64,000 nt of DNA, taken from assembly GCA_037190845.1 (NCBI GenBank), contig JBBCJI010000023.1, positions 62,001-126,000 of the forward strand, written 5' to 3'. A model generated the notes under the pieces. The model did no database searches, was not told the origin of the DNA, and saw only the letters and a list, made by a program, of their open reading frames with translations. This DNA is from JBEBVQ01 sp037190845. Lineage in GTDB: Bacteria > Bacteroidota > Bacteroidia > Chitinophagales > Chitinophagaceae. Below are positions 24,303 through 33,586 of the stretch, piece after piece. Made by a program: the position numbers and the translations under genes. Within the stretch, counting starts at the first letter, position 1, and every line of letters begins with the position of its first letter.

Positions 24303-27300
24303 ATGAGCCTCCCATCCATCTCCCTGCAACGACCGGTACTGGCCATTGTACTCAATATCATCATTGTCATATTCGGTATTATCGGCTTTAATTTCCTGGG
24401 GGTGCGGGACTATCCGTCTATTGATCCTCCGATTATCAATGTACGGACATCTTATGCAGGAGCCAATCCCGACATTGTGGAATCCCAGATCACGGAGCCA
24501 CTGGAAAAATCTATCAATGGTATTGCCGGAATCAAAAACATTTCTTCCACCAGTGCGCAGGGAAACAGCAACATCACTGTCGAGTTTGACCTGGGAGTAG
24601 ATCTGGAGGCCGCAGCCAACGACGTCCGGGACAAAGTATCACAGGCGGTCCGTAACCTGCCGCAGGATATAGATGCTCCCCCGGTGGTGGCCAAAGCAGA
24701 TGCCAACTCCAGTCCCATCCTCTCTATGACGGTTCAAAGTGATACCCGCAACCAGTTGGAACTGACCGAATATGCAGAAAATATACTTGTAGAAAAGCTC
24801 CAGACGATACCAGGCGTGAGCAGCATACAGATCTGGGGCCAGAAAAGATATGCCATGCGGCTCTGGCTCGACCCGGTGCGCATGGCCGGGCTGGGCATTA
24901 CCTTCCGGGATGTGGAAGTTGCGGTGAACCAGCAGAATGTGGAGCTGCCTGCCGGTAAGTTATCCGGAAATAATACGGAATTATCGGTACGTACACTTGG
25001 ACGGCTGTTCACAGAAGAAGAATTCAATAACCTCATTATCAAAACCGCAAACGGGGTCGACGTCCATCTCCGGGAAATCGGCGAAGCCGTTCTTGGGCCG
25101 GAAAATGAAGAGACAATATTAAAAGAAAGTACTATTCCCATGATCGCATTGGCGGTTATCCCTCAGCCTGGCTCCAACTATGTCGCCATTGCGGATGAGT
25201 TTTATAAACGTTATGAACAATTAAAAAAAGATATCCCTGAAGACTTCAAGGTAGACATCGCTATGGATAATACCATCAGCATCCGTAAGTCCATCGCTGA
25301 AGTTGAAGAAACATTGCTGATTGCGTTCCTTCTCGTAATTATTATCATTTACCTTTTCTTCCGCGACTGGCTGATTGCACTCCGGCCGCTGATAGACATC
25401 CCGGTGAGTCTGATCGGGGCATTTTTCATCATGTACATGTGCGGGTTTACGATCAATGTACTTTCCCTGCTGGCGATTGTACTTGCCACAGGGCTTGTGG
25501 TGGATGACGGGATTGTCGTTACGGAGAACATCTTCAAAAAGATAGAACGGGGGATGGAAAAGCACCGGGCAGCAAGGGAGGGCAGCGAAGAGATCTACTT
25601 CGCCGTCATCTCCACATCCATTACGCTGGCGATCGTATTCCTCCCCATCATATTCCTCGAAGGCTTTACCGGTCGTTTATTCCGGGAATTTGGCGTGGTT
25701 GTGGCCGGCGCCGTGCTGATCTCCGCTTTTGTATCTCTGACGCTTACACCGGTACTTAACGTGATGCTCACCCGCAAAGAGCACAAGCCGTCCTGGTTTT
25801 ATGTTAAGACCGAACCTTTCTTCCTCGGCATGGAACGCGGTTACAAAAAAGGGCTGATATGGATCATGCGGCATAAATGGGTAGCCCTCACAGGTATGGT
25901 TGTGTCTTTCGCTCTGATCTTCCTGATCGGGAAAGGGCTGCAAAGCGAGCTGGCGCCGCTCGAAGACCGGAGTCGTTTCCGGATGCAGTTATCTGCTCCG
26001 GAAGGCACATCCTATGATGCCATGGATCAATACGTGAACAGCGTAGTGGAAATGGTAATGGACTCCGTTCCTGAACGACACATTGTACTATCAGTAACGG
26101 CCCCGGGCTTTACAGGATCCGGTGCTGTGAATACCGGTTTTCTGAACGTACGGCTTAAAGAGCCGGAAGAAAGAGAGCGCACACAAAATGAGATCACCCA
26201 ACAGGTGAACCGGGCTGTGCAACAGTTTAATTTCGGGCGCGCCTTTGCTATCCAGGAACAAACGATCTCCGTACAGCGCGGAGGCAGCGCCTTCCCGGTA
26301 GTATATGTACTTCAGAATATTGATTTCGAAAAACTTTCTAAAGTATTGCCACAATTTCTCGATGAAGCTAATAACAACCCGGTGTTTCAGGGGGTAGACG
26401 TAGATCTGAAATTCAACAAACCGGAAATCGCCGTTTCCATAGACCGTGCCAAAGCATCACAACTGGGCGTGTCTATCGAAGATGTTTCACAGACGCTTCA
26501 GCTTGCATTAAGCAACCGGCGGCTCGGCTATTTTACCCGCAGCGGCAAGCAGTATCAGGTGATCGGGCAGGTATCCCGTCCCAACCGCGAAGCGCCGGTT
26601 AACCTGAGTAGTTTTTACGTCCGCAGCGGATCCGGAGAAATGATCTCCCTTGACAACCTGGTACAGCTTGAAGAGACAACCAGCCCTTCCCAGATATACC
26701 ATTTCAACCGATATAAATCCGCAACGATTTCTGCACAGCTTGCTCCGGGAAAAACAATCGGAGATGGTATCGCCGCCATGCGTGCAACATATGACAAGCT
26801 CTCAAAAGAAGAAATAATAGACGACACCTTCTCCACTTCCCTGAGCGGCTCATCCAAAGACTATGAAGAGAGCTCATCAAATGTGCTCTTTGCATTTGTG
26901 CTGGCGCTGGTACTTATCTACCTGATCCTGGCCGCGCAGTTCGAGAGTTTTATGGATCCGCTGATCATCATGTTTACCGTACCGCTGGCGATCGCCGGAG
27001 CTGTTATTTCGTTGTGGATGTTTGACCAGACGCTGAACATTTTCTCACAGATCGGCATGATCATGCTGATCGGGCTGGTAACCAAAAACGGTATTCTGAT
27101 CGTAGAGTATACCAACAAAATATACGAACGCGGCGCAGGTAAAACGGATGCCGCCATACGTGGAGCCGCTATGCGTCTCCGTCCCATTCTGATGACCACG
27201 CTTGCGATGATGTTCGGCGCTCTGCCGCTGGCGTTATCATTGGGCGCAGCATCCACCAGCCGTATGCCGTTAGGGATCGTAATTGTAGGAGGATTATTAT

Positions 27301-27401
27301 TCTCCCTTCTTCTTTCATTATTTATTATACCTGTTATGTACACGCTGCTTTCCAGAAGAAAGCCGAGGCCGGTAACAGCCATAGATAAACTGAACGATTA
27401 A
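24303..27401 (+). CDS. RND efflux transporter, HAE1/AcrB family
   Basis: Inner-membrane proton/drug antiporter of 1032 residues. The N-terminal helix follows MSLPSISLQRPVLAIV. The TM4 motif GLVVDDGIVVTENIFKK carries the paired proton-relay aspartates at 401-402. The second half repeats the fold, ending with GLVTKNGILIVEYTNK and the last helices. The family length is about 1030-1050, so it is complete. A TolC-type channel gene follows immediately, but there is no periplasmic adaptor gene upstream; the preceding gene is sod on the other strand. The adaptor must be encoded elsewhere or be shared. Confidence 0.95.
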   Translation: MSLPSISLQRPVLAIVLNIIIVIFGIIGFNFLGVRDYPSIDPPIINVRTSYAGANPDIVESQITEPLEKSINGIAGIKNISSTSAQGNSNITVEFDLGVDLEAAANDVRDKVSQAVRNLPQDIDAPPVVAKADANSSPILSMTVQSDTRNQLELTEYAENILVEKLQTIPGVSSIQIWGQKRYAMRLWLDPVRMAGLGITFRDVEVAVNQQNVELPAGKLSGNNTELSVRTLGRLFTEEEFNNLIIKTANGVDVHLREIGEAVLGPENEETILKESTIPMIALAVIPQPGSNYVAIADEFYKRYEQLKKDIPEDFKVDIAMDNTISIRKSIAEVEETLLIAFLLVIIIIYLFFRDWLIALRPLIDIPVSLIGAFFIMYMCGFTINVLSLLAIVLATGLVVDDGIVVTENIFKKIERGMEKHRAAREGSEEIYFAVISTSITLAIVFLPIIFLEGFTGRLFREFGVVVAGAVLISAFVSLTLTPVLNVMLTRKEHKPSWFYVKTEPFFLGMERGYKKGLIWIMRHKWVALTGMVVSFALIFLIGKGLQSELAPLEDRSRFRMQLSAPEGTSYDAMDQYVNSVVEMVMDSVPERHIVLSVTAPGFTGSGAVNTGFLNVRLKEPEERERTQNEITQQVNRAVQQFNFGRAFAIQEQTISVQRGGSAFPVVYVLQNIDFEKLSKVLPQFLDEANNNPVFQGVDVDLKFNKPEIAVSIDRAKASQLGVSIEDVSQTLQLALSNRRLGYFTRSGKQYQVIGQVSRPNREAPVNLSSFYVRSGSGEMISLDNLVQLEETTSPSQIYHFNRYKSATISAQLAPGKTIGDGIAAMRATYDKLSKEEIIDDTFSTSLSGSSKDYEESSSNVLFAFVLALVLIYLILAAQFESFMDPLIIMFTVPLAIAGAVISLWMFDQTLNIFSQIGMIMLIGLVTKNGILIVEYTNKIYERGAGKTDAAIRGAAMRLRPILMTTLAMMFGALPLALSLGAASTSRMPLGIVIVGGLLFSLLLSLFIIPVMYTLLSRRKPRPVTAIDKLND

Positions 27402-28709
27402 ATGAACCGTTTTATAACTATTTCCATTTGTCTGCTGCTCATGATATATGCACCAGGGATCCGTGCACAGGAACGGCTTACCCTGCAGGATGCCATCACC
27501 AAAGCGCTGGCACACAACTTTGACATCAGGGTAACCAAAGTAACCGCTAATCAGGCTGCAGTCAACAATACTGCGGGTAATGCCGGCATGCTACCCAACC
27601 TCAATGCTACCGGCTCATACGGCGGCGGCAGCGCCAATACGCATATCGAATTTGCGGACGGGCGGATACAGGAAGTAGACAATGCCCTCTCGGAAACCAT
27701 CAGCGGCAGTGTATTGCTCAACTGGACGTTGTTTGACGGCGGACGTATGTTTTACCGGAAAAAGCAACTGAACGAACTGGAAGATATCGGACAGGTACAG
27801 TTGAAGGCACAGGTGCAGGCCACCGTTTCACAAGTCATTCAGGCATATGCACAGGTTGTATTGCAGCAGCAGCAGCTGGTGGCCATAGATACAGGGCTGG
27901 TACTCGCAAAGATCAGGATGGTCCTTTCACAGGCCAATTATGAAACCGGTGCATCTGCCAAGGTAGACTTTCTGCAGGCGCGTGTAGACTATAACGCACG
28001 GCAGTCCGACTCCCTGTACCAGCAGGCAACACTCAACGCATCTTTTGCACTGCTGAATGCACTCATGGGCGAAGAAGCTGACCGGGCGTATATCGTAGAC
28101 GATTCCCTGCAGGTACTCACATCCTTACAACCCAAAGACAAAGAGTTATTAAAACAGATCAATCCCGGTCTGGATCTTGCCCGCCGGAATGCCGAAGTAT
28201 CCCGCCTCGAAGCAAAAATAGCGCGGTCTTCGTATCTGCCGACCCTGGCGCTGAACGGCGGTTATACATATACCCGGACTTCCAGCCAGGCCGGTTTTGC
28301 TTTATTCAATCGCAGCACCGGACCTAACGGATCGCTTAACCTGAATGTCCCCATCTTCCAGGGCGGTAATATCCGACGTACGGCCAAGGTCGCTTCATTA
28401 CAGGCATTAAGTGATGAATTGCTTTACGAGCGGCAAAATACCGAACTAAGCAGGCAATACCGTACCGCATGGAGCAACTATGAAGTCTCCGTAAGCGCCT
28501 ATAATCTCGAGATAGACAACATCAAATATGCCAAAGAAAACCTGGATATCCAGCAGGAGCGGTTTAAGGTAGGTATATCCACTACACTTGAGACCCGCGA
28601 AGCCGAAAACGGGTACGTGCAGGCGCTGGTACGGCTGTACACAGCTATTTACAACCTGAAGGTGAATGAAACAGTGGTACGGGAGTTGGAGGGTGAGTTG
28701 GTACGGTAG
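27402..28709 (+). CDS. TolC-family outer-membrane efflux channel
   Basis: Outer-membrane factor of 435 residues with signal peptide (ITISICLLLMIYAPGIRAQ) and the two-fold OEP repeat of long helices: LTLQDAITKALAHNFDIRV at the start of the first half, and a second half with LDLARRNAEVSRLEAKIARS and LNLNVPIFQGGNIRR. The ATG directly follows the RND stop, so the two form one operon. Its final TAG stop lies inside a 28-bp palindrome that also supplies the stop codon of hisS on the other strand. Confidence 0.94.
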   Translation: MNRFITISICLLLMIYAPGIRAQERLTLQDAITKALAHNFDIRVTKVTANQAAVNNTAGNAGMLPNLNATGSYGGGSANTHIEFADGRIQEVDNALSETISGSVLLNWTLFDGGRMFYRKKQLNELEDIGQVQLKAQVQATVSQVIQAYAQVVLQQQQLVAIDTGLVLAKIRMVLSQANYETGASAKVDFLQARVDYNARQSDSLYQQATLNASFALLNALMGEEADRAYIVDDSLQVLTSLQPKDKELLKQINPGLDLARRNAEVSRLEAKIARSSYLPTLALNGGYTYTRTSSQAGFALFNRSTGPNGSLNLNVPIFQGGNIRRTAKVASLQALSDELLYERQNTELSRQYRTAWSNYEVSVSAYNLEIDNIKYAKENLDIQQERFKVGISTTLETREAENGYVQALVRLYTAIYNLKVNETVVRELEGELVR

Positions 28710-28733
28710 AGACGCGATGAATCGCGTCTCTAC
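28706..28733. repeat. 28-bp palindrome holding both convergent stop codons
   Basis: GTAGAGACGCGAT, GA, ATCGCGTCTCTAC: a perfect 13-bp dyad with a 2-base centre. The TolC stop (TAG 28707-28709) and the hisS stop (TAG on the - strand, 28732-28730) are its two ends. Palindromes of this look are interspersed in related genomes; here it may also act as a bidirectional terminator. Confidence 0.85.
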
Positions 28734-30121
28734 GGCAATAAACGGTCAATCGCCTGCGCCAGAGTAATCATATCCTGTTGTCCGGTCGCGAAATCCTTCA
28801 GGCTCACCATTCCCTTTTCCCGCTCTTCGTCGCCGGGAATGATCACATAGGCAAAGCCACGCTTGTTCGCGTATTTCATCTGCTTGTCGAACTTGGTCGC
28901 ATCGGGATATATTTCCGCAGCGATGCCGGCATTACGCAACTGACGCAATACATGCAGAGCATATACTTCATTGTCGCCGCCAAAATTAACCAGCATCACG
29001 CGGCTGCCTGTCGCCAGTTGTCCGGGGAATAATTGCAGCTCTTCCATCACATCGTATATCCGGTCAATGCCGAATGACACCCCAACTCCGGAAAGCCCTT
29101 TCAATCCGAAGAGACCCGTCAGATCATCATAGCGACCGCCACCGCCTATGCTGCCCATCTTCACCGCGCCACAGGCTACTTCTACGATCACACCTGTATA
29201 ATAATTCAATCCGCGGGCGAGGCTGATGTCTACAACTATTTCAGAATCCCATTCCTCATTGGCAAGCTCTCCATGATATTTCAATGTATTCTTCAGTTCC
29301 TGCACACCCTGCGTACCGGTTTCACTTCCTGCCATAACAGAAGCCAGCTTGGCCAGCTTTTCGTCATTCGTGCCGGTCACTGTAATAACCATGCGAATCT
29401 TTTCTATCCCATCCGCAGTGATACCACGTTGCGCCAGTTCCTGCGCTACACTATCCCACCCGATCTTATCCAGCTTGTCGAGCGCGATGGTCATATCCAT
29501 CATCAGATCCGGCACACCGGCAATCTCGGCCAGGCCAGCCAGCAGCTTGCGGCTGTTGATCTTCACTTGTACCTGCGGTAAACCCAATTTGTAAAAAGCA
29601 CTCCGGTAAATACACAACAACTCCGCCTCATTGATCAGCGAGTTGCTGCCCACCACATCACAATCGCACTGCCAGAACTCGCGATACCGCCCTTTCTGGG
29701 GGCGATCGGCACGCCATACCGGCTGCATCTGGTAACGGCGGAACGGGAAAGCCAGTTCATGCTGGTGCATCACCACATACCGCGCAAAAGGTATCGTCAG
29801 ATCATAGCGCAAAGCACGCTCTGTAACCACAGGAGTACTATAAGCGCGGCTGAGCAGTTTGTTCCATTCTTCGCGCAGCGATTCCTTTTTCTGCTCCTGC
29901 TGCTCGTGCAAACCGTTGTTCAGAATTTTAAATATCAGACGATCACCCTCCTCGCCATATTTCCCGGTGAGGGTGACCAGATTTTCCATGGCAGGCGTTT
30001 CGAGTGGCTGAAAGCCATAGGTTTCAAATATCTCCCTCAGTGTAGTAAAGATATATTGACGGCGGCGTACTTCGGCTGGCGAAAAATCACGTGTTCCCTG
30101 GGGAATGGACGGTTTGGACAT
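28730..30121 (-). CDS. hisS: Histidyl-tRNA synthetase
   Basis: Class II aminoacyl-tRNA synthetase of 463 residues that charges tRNA-His. Motif 1 region is RDFSPAEVRRRQYIFTTLRE; motif 2 is RRYQMQPVWRADRPQKGRYREF; the HisA signature LARGLNYYTGVIVEV and motif 3 GGGRYDDLTGLF with GVGVSFGIDRI follow. The anticodon-binding domain forms the last about 90 residues. It converges on the efflux operon and shares the 28-bp palindrome with it. Confidence 0.97.
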   Translation of the reverse strand: MSKPSIPQGTRDFSPAEVRRRQYIFTTLREIFETYGFQPLETPAMENLVTLTGKYGEEGDRLIFKILNNGLHEQQEQKKESLREEWNKLLSRAYSTPVVTERALRYDLTIPFARYVVMHQHELAFPFRRYQMQPVWRADRPQKGRYREFWQCDCDVVGSNSLINEAELLCIYRSAFYKLGLPQVQVKINSRKLLAGLAEIAGVPDLMMDMTIALDKLDKIGWDSVAQELAQRGITADGIEKIRMVITVTGTNDEKLAKLASVMAGSETGTQGVQELKNTLKYHGELANEEWDSEIVVDISLARGLNYYTGVIVEVACGAVKMGSIGGGGRYDDLTGLFGLKGLSGVGVSFGIDRIYDVMEELQLFPGQLATGSRVMLVNFGGDNEVYALHVLRQLRNAGIAAEIYPDATKFDKQMKYANKRGFAYVIIPGDEEREKGMVSLKDFATGQQDMITLAQAIDRLLP

Positions 30122-30126
30122 GCTGT

Positions 30127-30206
30127 TTTAATTAGTCAATTTGAAAAATTGGGAATTTGAAAATGTCTATGTTTCGCAAGTCACTTTCAAAATCATCATT
30201 TTGAAT
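30127..30206. repeat. TTTGAAAAT-type interspersed repeat
   Basis: Units CAATTTGAAAAATT and GAATTTGAAAATG facing CTTTCAAAAT and TTTTGAATT. It spans the gap between hisS and the phosphatase gene and runs into the phosphatase stop at 30196. Confidence 0.6.
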
Positions 30207-30666
30207 TACCGGCGCTGTATTTTCTGATAATGGCTTCGCAAGCCTGATCTATCATTTCATACACCGGCAAATAGCCGTCCCGGTCGCCATACCACGGGTC
30301 GGGAACGGAGGCATTTGCGCCGGAGTGCAATTCGTTCAGAAAATAATCCACCCGGCTCAGGTCAGCGCCATTACCGGCAATCCGGCGGACGTCCCGATAC
30401 ACGTCATCTGCCATGACGTATATTTTGTCGTAACGCACCATATCGCGGCTTTCAAAACGCCGGGCACGCTGTGCGGAGATATCAACACCATGCTGCAGAC
30501 AGACTTCCTGCGAGTGCCTGTGTGGTGGTTCTCCGGTGTGATAACCGTTGGTACCGGCCGAATCCACGATCCAGCCAAGGCCATGCTGATCCGCCTTATG
30601 GCGCAACAAGCCTTCCGCGATCGGCGATCGGCAGATATTACCCAGGCAAACCATTAATATTTTCAT
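30196..30666 (-). CDS. Low-molecular-weight protein tyrosine phosphatase
   Basis: Cytoplasmic phosphatase of 156 residues with the start at MKILMVCLGN. The catalytic P-loop is CLGNICRSP (Cys7, Arg13) at the N-terminus, as required for this family, and the general acid Asp lies in VPDPWYGD. It removes phosphate from tyrosine residues and often opposes tyrosine kinases in capsule regulation. No such kinase is in the window. The last two residues and stop are written in a TTTGAA repeat fragment. Confidence 0.94.
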   Translation of the reverse strand: MKILMVCLGNICRSPIAEGLLRHKADQHGLGWIVDSAGTNGYHTGEPPHRHSQEVCLQHGVDISAQRARRFESRDMVRYDKIYVMADDVYRDVRRIAGNGADLSRVDYFLNELHSGANASVPDPWYGDRDGYLPVYEMIDQACEAIIRKYSAGNSK

Positions 30667-30686
30667 ATACAAAAAAACAGAGCTTG

Positions 30687-30694
30687 CAAAATTA
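30687..30694 (-). promoter_or_regulatory. -7 element of the phosphatase gene
   Basis: TAATTTTG on the - strand, a full match to TAnnTTTG, 20 bases upstream of the start codon. No clear -33 element. Confidence 0.45.
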
Positions 30695-30801
30695 AATCAA
30701 AATCAACAGGTATACACCCTACTGGCTTGTAATAGCAAAAAACACATTATTACAACATCAACTATTCCCTATTTTACAAACCAGCTATCAACATTTTGAC
30801 G

Positions 30802-30809
30802 TAGGTTTG
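30802..30809 (+). promoter_or_regulatory. -7 element of the etfBA operon
   Basis: TAGGTTTG, a full match to TAnnTTTG, about 60 bases before etfB. A TTTTAC about 24 bases upstream of it is a weak -33 candidate. Confidence 0.5.
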
Positions 30810-30869
30810 CACCCTGTTTAGCTAACATATATTTTAGTTTTTATTGACCAAATAAATATCATACATCTG

Positions 30870-31613
30870 ATGAAGATATTAGTTTGTATTGCACAGGTGC
30901 CCGACACCACCACTAAGATCGCATTCAGCGACAATAATACCCATTTCAATACCCAGGGTGTGACCATGATCATCAACCCCTATGACGAATGGTATTCGCT
31001 GGTGCGCGCGCTGGAACTTAAAGAAAGCGGCACCGCCACCGCCGTACATCTCGTAACGGTGGGAAAAGCAGATGCCGAGCCGGTGATCCGCAAAGCCCTG
31101 GCGCTGGGCGGCGATGAAGCGATTCGTATTGATACCGACAGCAATGACCCTTATGTAGTTGCCGAACAAATAGCGGCTTTTGCCAAAAACGAAAACTACG
31201 ACCTGGTACTCTGCGGTAAGGAATCCATTGACTACAACAACGGCACTACCGGCGCTATGCTCGCCGAGTTGCTTGATATGGACTATATCGGGTTTGCTAC
31301 CAAAGTGGACATTAGCAATAACACTGCTACGGTGACCCGCGAGATCGAAGGCGGAGCAGAAACCGACACAGCATCCCTGCCGCTGGTGATCTCCTGCCAG
31401 AAGGGTGTAGCCGAAGCACGTATCCCGAACATGAGGGGTATCATGGCTGCCCGCACCAAACCGCTGAAAGTGGTCGCGCCTTCAGATGCTGCCCCGCTCA
31501 GCCAGATCGTTTCGTATGAATTGCCTCCGGCAAAAACCGGGGTAAAAATGTTCAATGCCGACAACATTGACGAGCTTGTAGCGGCACTGCACAATGAAGC
31601 GAAAGTGATATAA
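30870..31613 (+). CDS. etfB: Electron transfer flavoprotein subunit beta
   Basis: Beta subunit of 247 residues. It binds AMP and, with EtfA, carries electrons from acyl-CoA dehydrogenases to the quinone pool. Marks: KILVCIAQVPDTTTKI at the start, NPYDEWYSLVRALELKE, LVLCGKESIDYNNGTTGAMLAELL, and CQKGVAEARIPNMRGIMAARTKPL near the end. EtfA follows 53 bases later. No acyl-CoA dehydrogenase gene is in the window. Confidence 0.96.
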   Translation: MKILVCIAQVPDTTTKIAFSDNNTHFNTQGVTMIINPYDEWYSLVRALELKESGTATAVHLVTVGKADAEPVIRKALALGGDEAIRIDTDSNDPYVVAEQIAAFAKNENYDLVLCGKESIDYNNGTTGAMLAELLDMDYIGFATKVDISNNTATVTREIEGGAETDTASLPLVISCQKGVAEARIPNMRGIMAARTKPLKVVAPSDAAPLSQIVSYELPPAKTGVKMFNADNIDELVAALHNEAKVI

Positions 31614-31666
31614 CGGTATCCCGTTAAAACATTATTATTCAATAACCGTATTACATTCTACATTCC

Positions 31667-32644
31667 ATGTCTATACTCGTTTTAGCAGAACATACAGAAG
31701 GAGCCTTCCGGAAAAAAACATTCGAGCTGGTACAATATGCATCCGGCATCGCGCAGCAACTGGGCACTACCACTACAGCGCTGGTACTTGGCAATATTGC
31801 AGATGATACGCTGCAACAACTGGGCGCTTATGGCGCTAATAAAGTGTTGCATGTGGCAGACGACCGGCTGAACAATCTCAATGGCCGTGCATACGCCAAG
31901 GCTGTTGCGACCGCTGCCAGTCAGGAGCAAGCTAACGTGATCGTGCTGTCGCACGATGTTACCGGCAAGACCGTTGCCCCGCGCGTCGCCGCCCATTTGA
32001 AAGCAGGTATGGTAGCGGGCGCTGTTTCCACACCCAATCTGGATAACGGTTTTGTGCTGAAGAAAAACGTATTCTCCGGCAAAGCTTTTGCCTTCGTTAA
32101 TATTACAAGCGAGCAAAAAGTGATCACGCTCATGCCCAACACCTTTCCGGTAAAGAAAGGAGAAGGCACGGCTACGGTGGAAAAACTGTCCGTTTCTTTC
32201 GAAGGCAAGGACTTTGGCATACAAGTGAAAGAAGTAAACAAGGTAACCGGCGAAGTACCACTCGGCGAAGCAGAATTGGTCGTATCCGGTGGCCGTGGCC
32301 TGAAAGGCCCTGAAAACTGGGGCGTCCTCGAAGATCTGGCCAAATCGCTGGGCGCTGCCCTCGCCTGCTCCCGGCCGGTAGCCGACAGCCACTGGCGTCC
32401 GCACCACGAGCACGTAGGACAAACCGGCGGCACCATCCGTCCGAACCTGTATATTGCCGTAGGCATCTCAGGCGCGATCCAGCACCTGGCAGGCGTGAAT
32501 GGTTCCAAGACAATTGTGGTGATTAATAAAGACCCTGAAGCACCGTTCTTCAAAGCCGCCGACTACGGTATCGTAGGCGATGCGCTGGAAATCATACCAA
32601 AGTTGACCGAAGCGGTAAAAAACTTCAAAGCAGGGCAAAACTGA
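31667..32644 (+). CDS. etfA: Electron transfer flavoprotein subunit alpha
   Basis: FAD-binding alpha subunit of 325 residues, partner of EtfB. The N-terminal domain begins SILVLAEHTEGAFRKKTFEL. The C-terminal FAD domain has SRPVADSHWRPHHEHVGQTG, LYIAVGISGAIQHLAGV and the NKDPEAPFFKAADYGIVGD motif. The operon ends at the hairpin terminator at 32668. Confidence 0.96.
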   Translation: MSILVLAEHTEGAFRKKTFELVQYASGIAQQLGTTTTALVLGNIADDTLQQLGAYGANKVLHVADDRLNNLNGRAYAKAVATAASQEQANVIVLSHDVTGKTVAPRVAAHLKAGMVAGAVSTPNLDNGFVLKKNVFSGKAFAFVNITSEQKVITLMPNTFPVKKGEGTATVEKLSVSFEGKDFGIQVKEVNKVTGEVPLGEAELVVSGGRGLKGPENWGVLEDLAKSLGAALACSRPVADSHWRPHHEHVGQTGGTIRPNLYIAVGISGAIQHLAGVNGSKTIVVINKDPEAPFFKAADYGIVGDALEIIPKLTEAVKNFKAGQN

Positions 32645-32667
32645 CCTCGCTTTACTGAATAAAGAAA

Positions 32668-32698
32668 AAGAGTTGCACGTATGTGCAGCTCTTTTTTT
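32668..32698 (+). terminator. Rho-independent terminator of etfBA
   Basis: AAGAGTTGCAC (32668-32678) pairs with GTGCAGCTCTT (32683-32693) with one T-G wobble, then a run of seven T. It is 24 bases after the etfA stop. Confidence 0.88.
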
Positions 32699-32737
32699 GT
32701 AACATTACAGCAATAATTCACCTGGATCTGGAATTAA

Positions 32738-32850
32738 CGCCCCCCTCTCTGTCTCCCCTCGAAGGGAAACGATCACTTTGCTCCGCAACCGGACTACGAC
32801 AAGGGAACGGCGCAAAGTCGCCCTTTGAAGGGGTTGGGGGGATGTTCTCC
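32738..32850. repeat. CCCCTCGAAGGG-type interspersed repeat
   Basis: CCCCCCTCTCTGTCTCCCC and CCCTCGAAGGGAAA at one end, CCCTTTGAAGGGGTTGGGGG at the other, in inverted orientation. It is related to the element at 15046-15164 and fills the gap before ispD. Confidence 0.6.
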
Positions 32851-32893
32851 CTCGTGAAGAAGCAGAGGGATGTTACAATCTGCAAATTAAACC

Positions 32894-33586
32894 ATGACAC
32901 AACTCATACCGACATACATAGTAATAGTAGCCGGAGGACAGGGCGTAAGAATGGGCAGCGCATTGCCCAAACAATTCCTTGAGCTGCACGGCAAACCTAT
33001 ACTATACCATACCATACAGGCATTTGTGGATGCATTGCCTCAGGCAGAAATCATCCTCGTACTACCCGCTCACCAAATCAGCTACGCGCAAATGGTACTG
33101 CAGCACTTTGGTACACGGATAGATCTCACTATCGTTGCAGGTGGTGAAACCCGATTCCACAGTGTACAGAACGGACTAAAAGCCATCACACAACCCGGCA
33201 TCGTCATGGTACACGATGGAGTACGGCCACTCGTCAGCCGGGAACTGATAGAGCGTTGTCTTCAACAGGCAATCGAAAAAGGCAGCGCCGTACCTGCCAT
33301 ACAGGTCGCAGATAGTGTCCGGCAGACATCAGGGAATCAATCCTCACCGGTTGACCGCACACACCTTCGCCTGATCCAGACACCGCAAACCTTCCGGACA
33401 GAGATATTACTCCCTGCATTTGAGCAAGCATATCACGAAAGATTTACGGACGAAGCCACGGTTTGCGAAGCCGCAGGGCATCCTGTTTTTCTTACCGAAG
33501 GCACAAAAAACAATATTAAGATCACTACGCCGGAAGATATTGTTATTGCCGAAGCACTGATGGAGTTGGCTAAAGATCAGGCATGA
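32894..33586 (+). CDS. ispD: 2-C-methyl-D-erythritol 4-phosphate cytidylyltransferase
   Basis: Isoprenoid (MEP pathway) enzyme that couples CTP to methylerythritol phosphate; 230 residues. Nucleotide-binding motif VAGGQGVRMGSALPKQFLEL is at the N-terminus, followed by VAGGETRFHSVQNGL, VHDGVRPLVS, QTPQTFRTEIL and TDEATVCEAAGHPV. Other ispD relatives (ribitol-phosphate enzymes) exist, but the motifs fit IspD well. Its stop overlaps the next start (ATGA), so the secreted protein downstream is co-translated. Confidence 0.95.
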   Translation: MTQLIPTYIVIVAGGQGVRMGSALPKQFLELHGKPILYHTIQAFVDALPQAEIILVLPAHQISYAQMVLQHFGTRIDLTIVAGGETRFHSVQNGLKAITQPGIVMVHDGVRPLVSRELIERCLQQAIEKGSAVPAIQVADSVRQTSGNQSSPVDRTHLRLIQTPQTFRTEILLPAFEQAYHERFTDEATVCEAAGHPVFLTEGTKNNIKITTPEDIVIAEALMELAKDQA

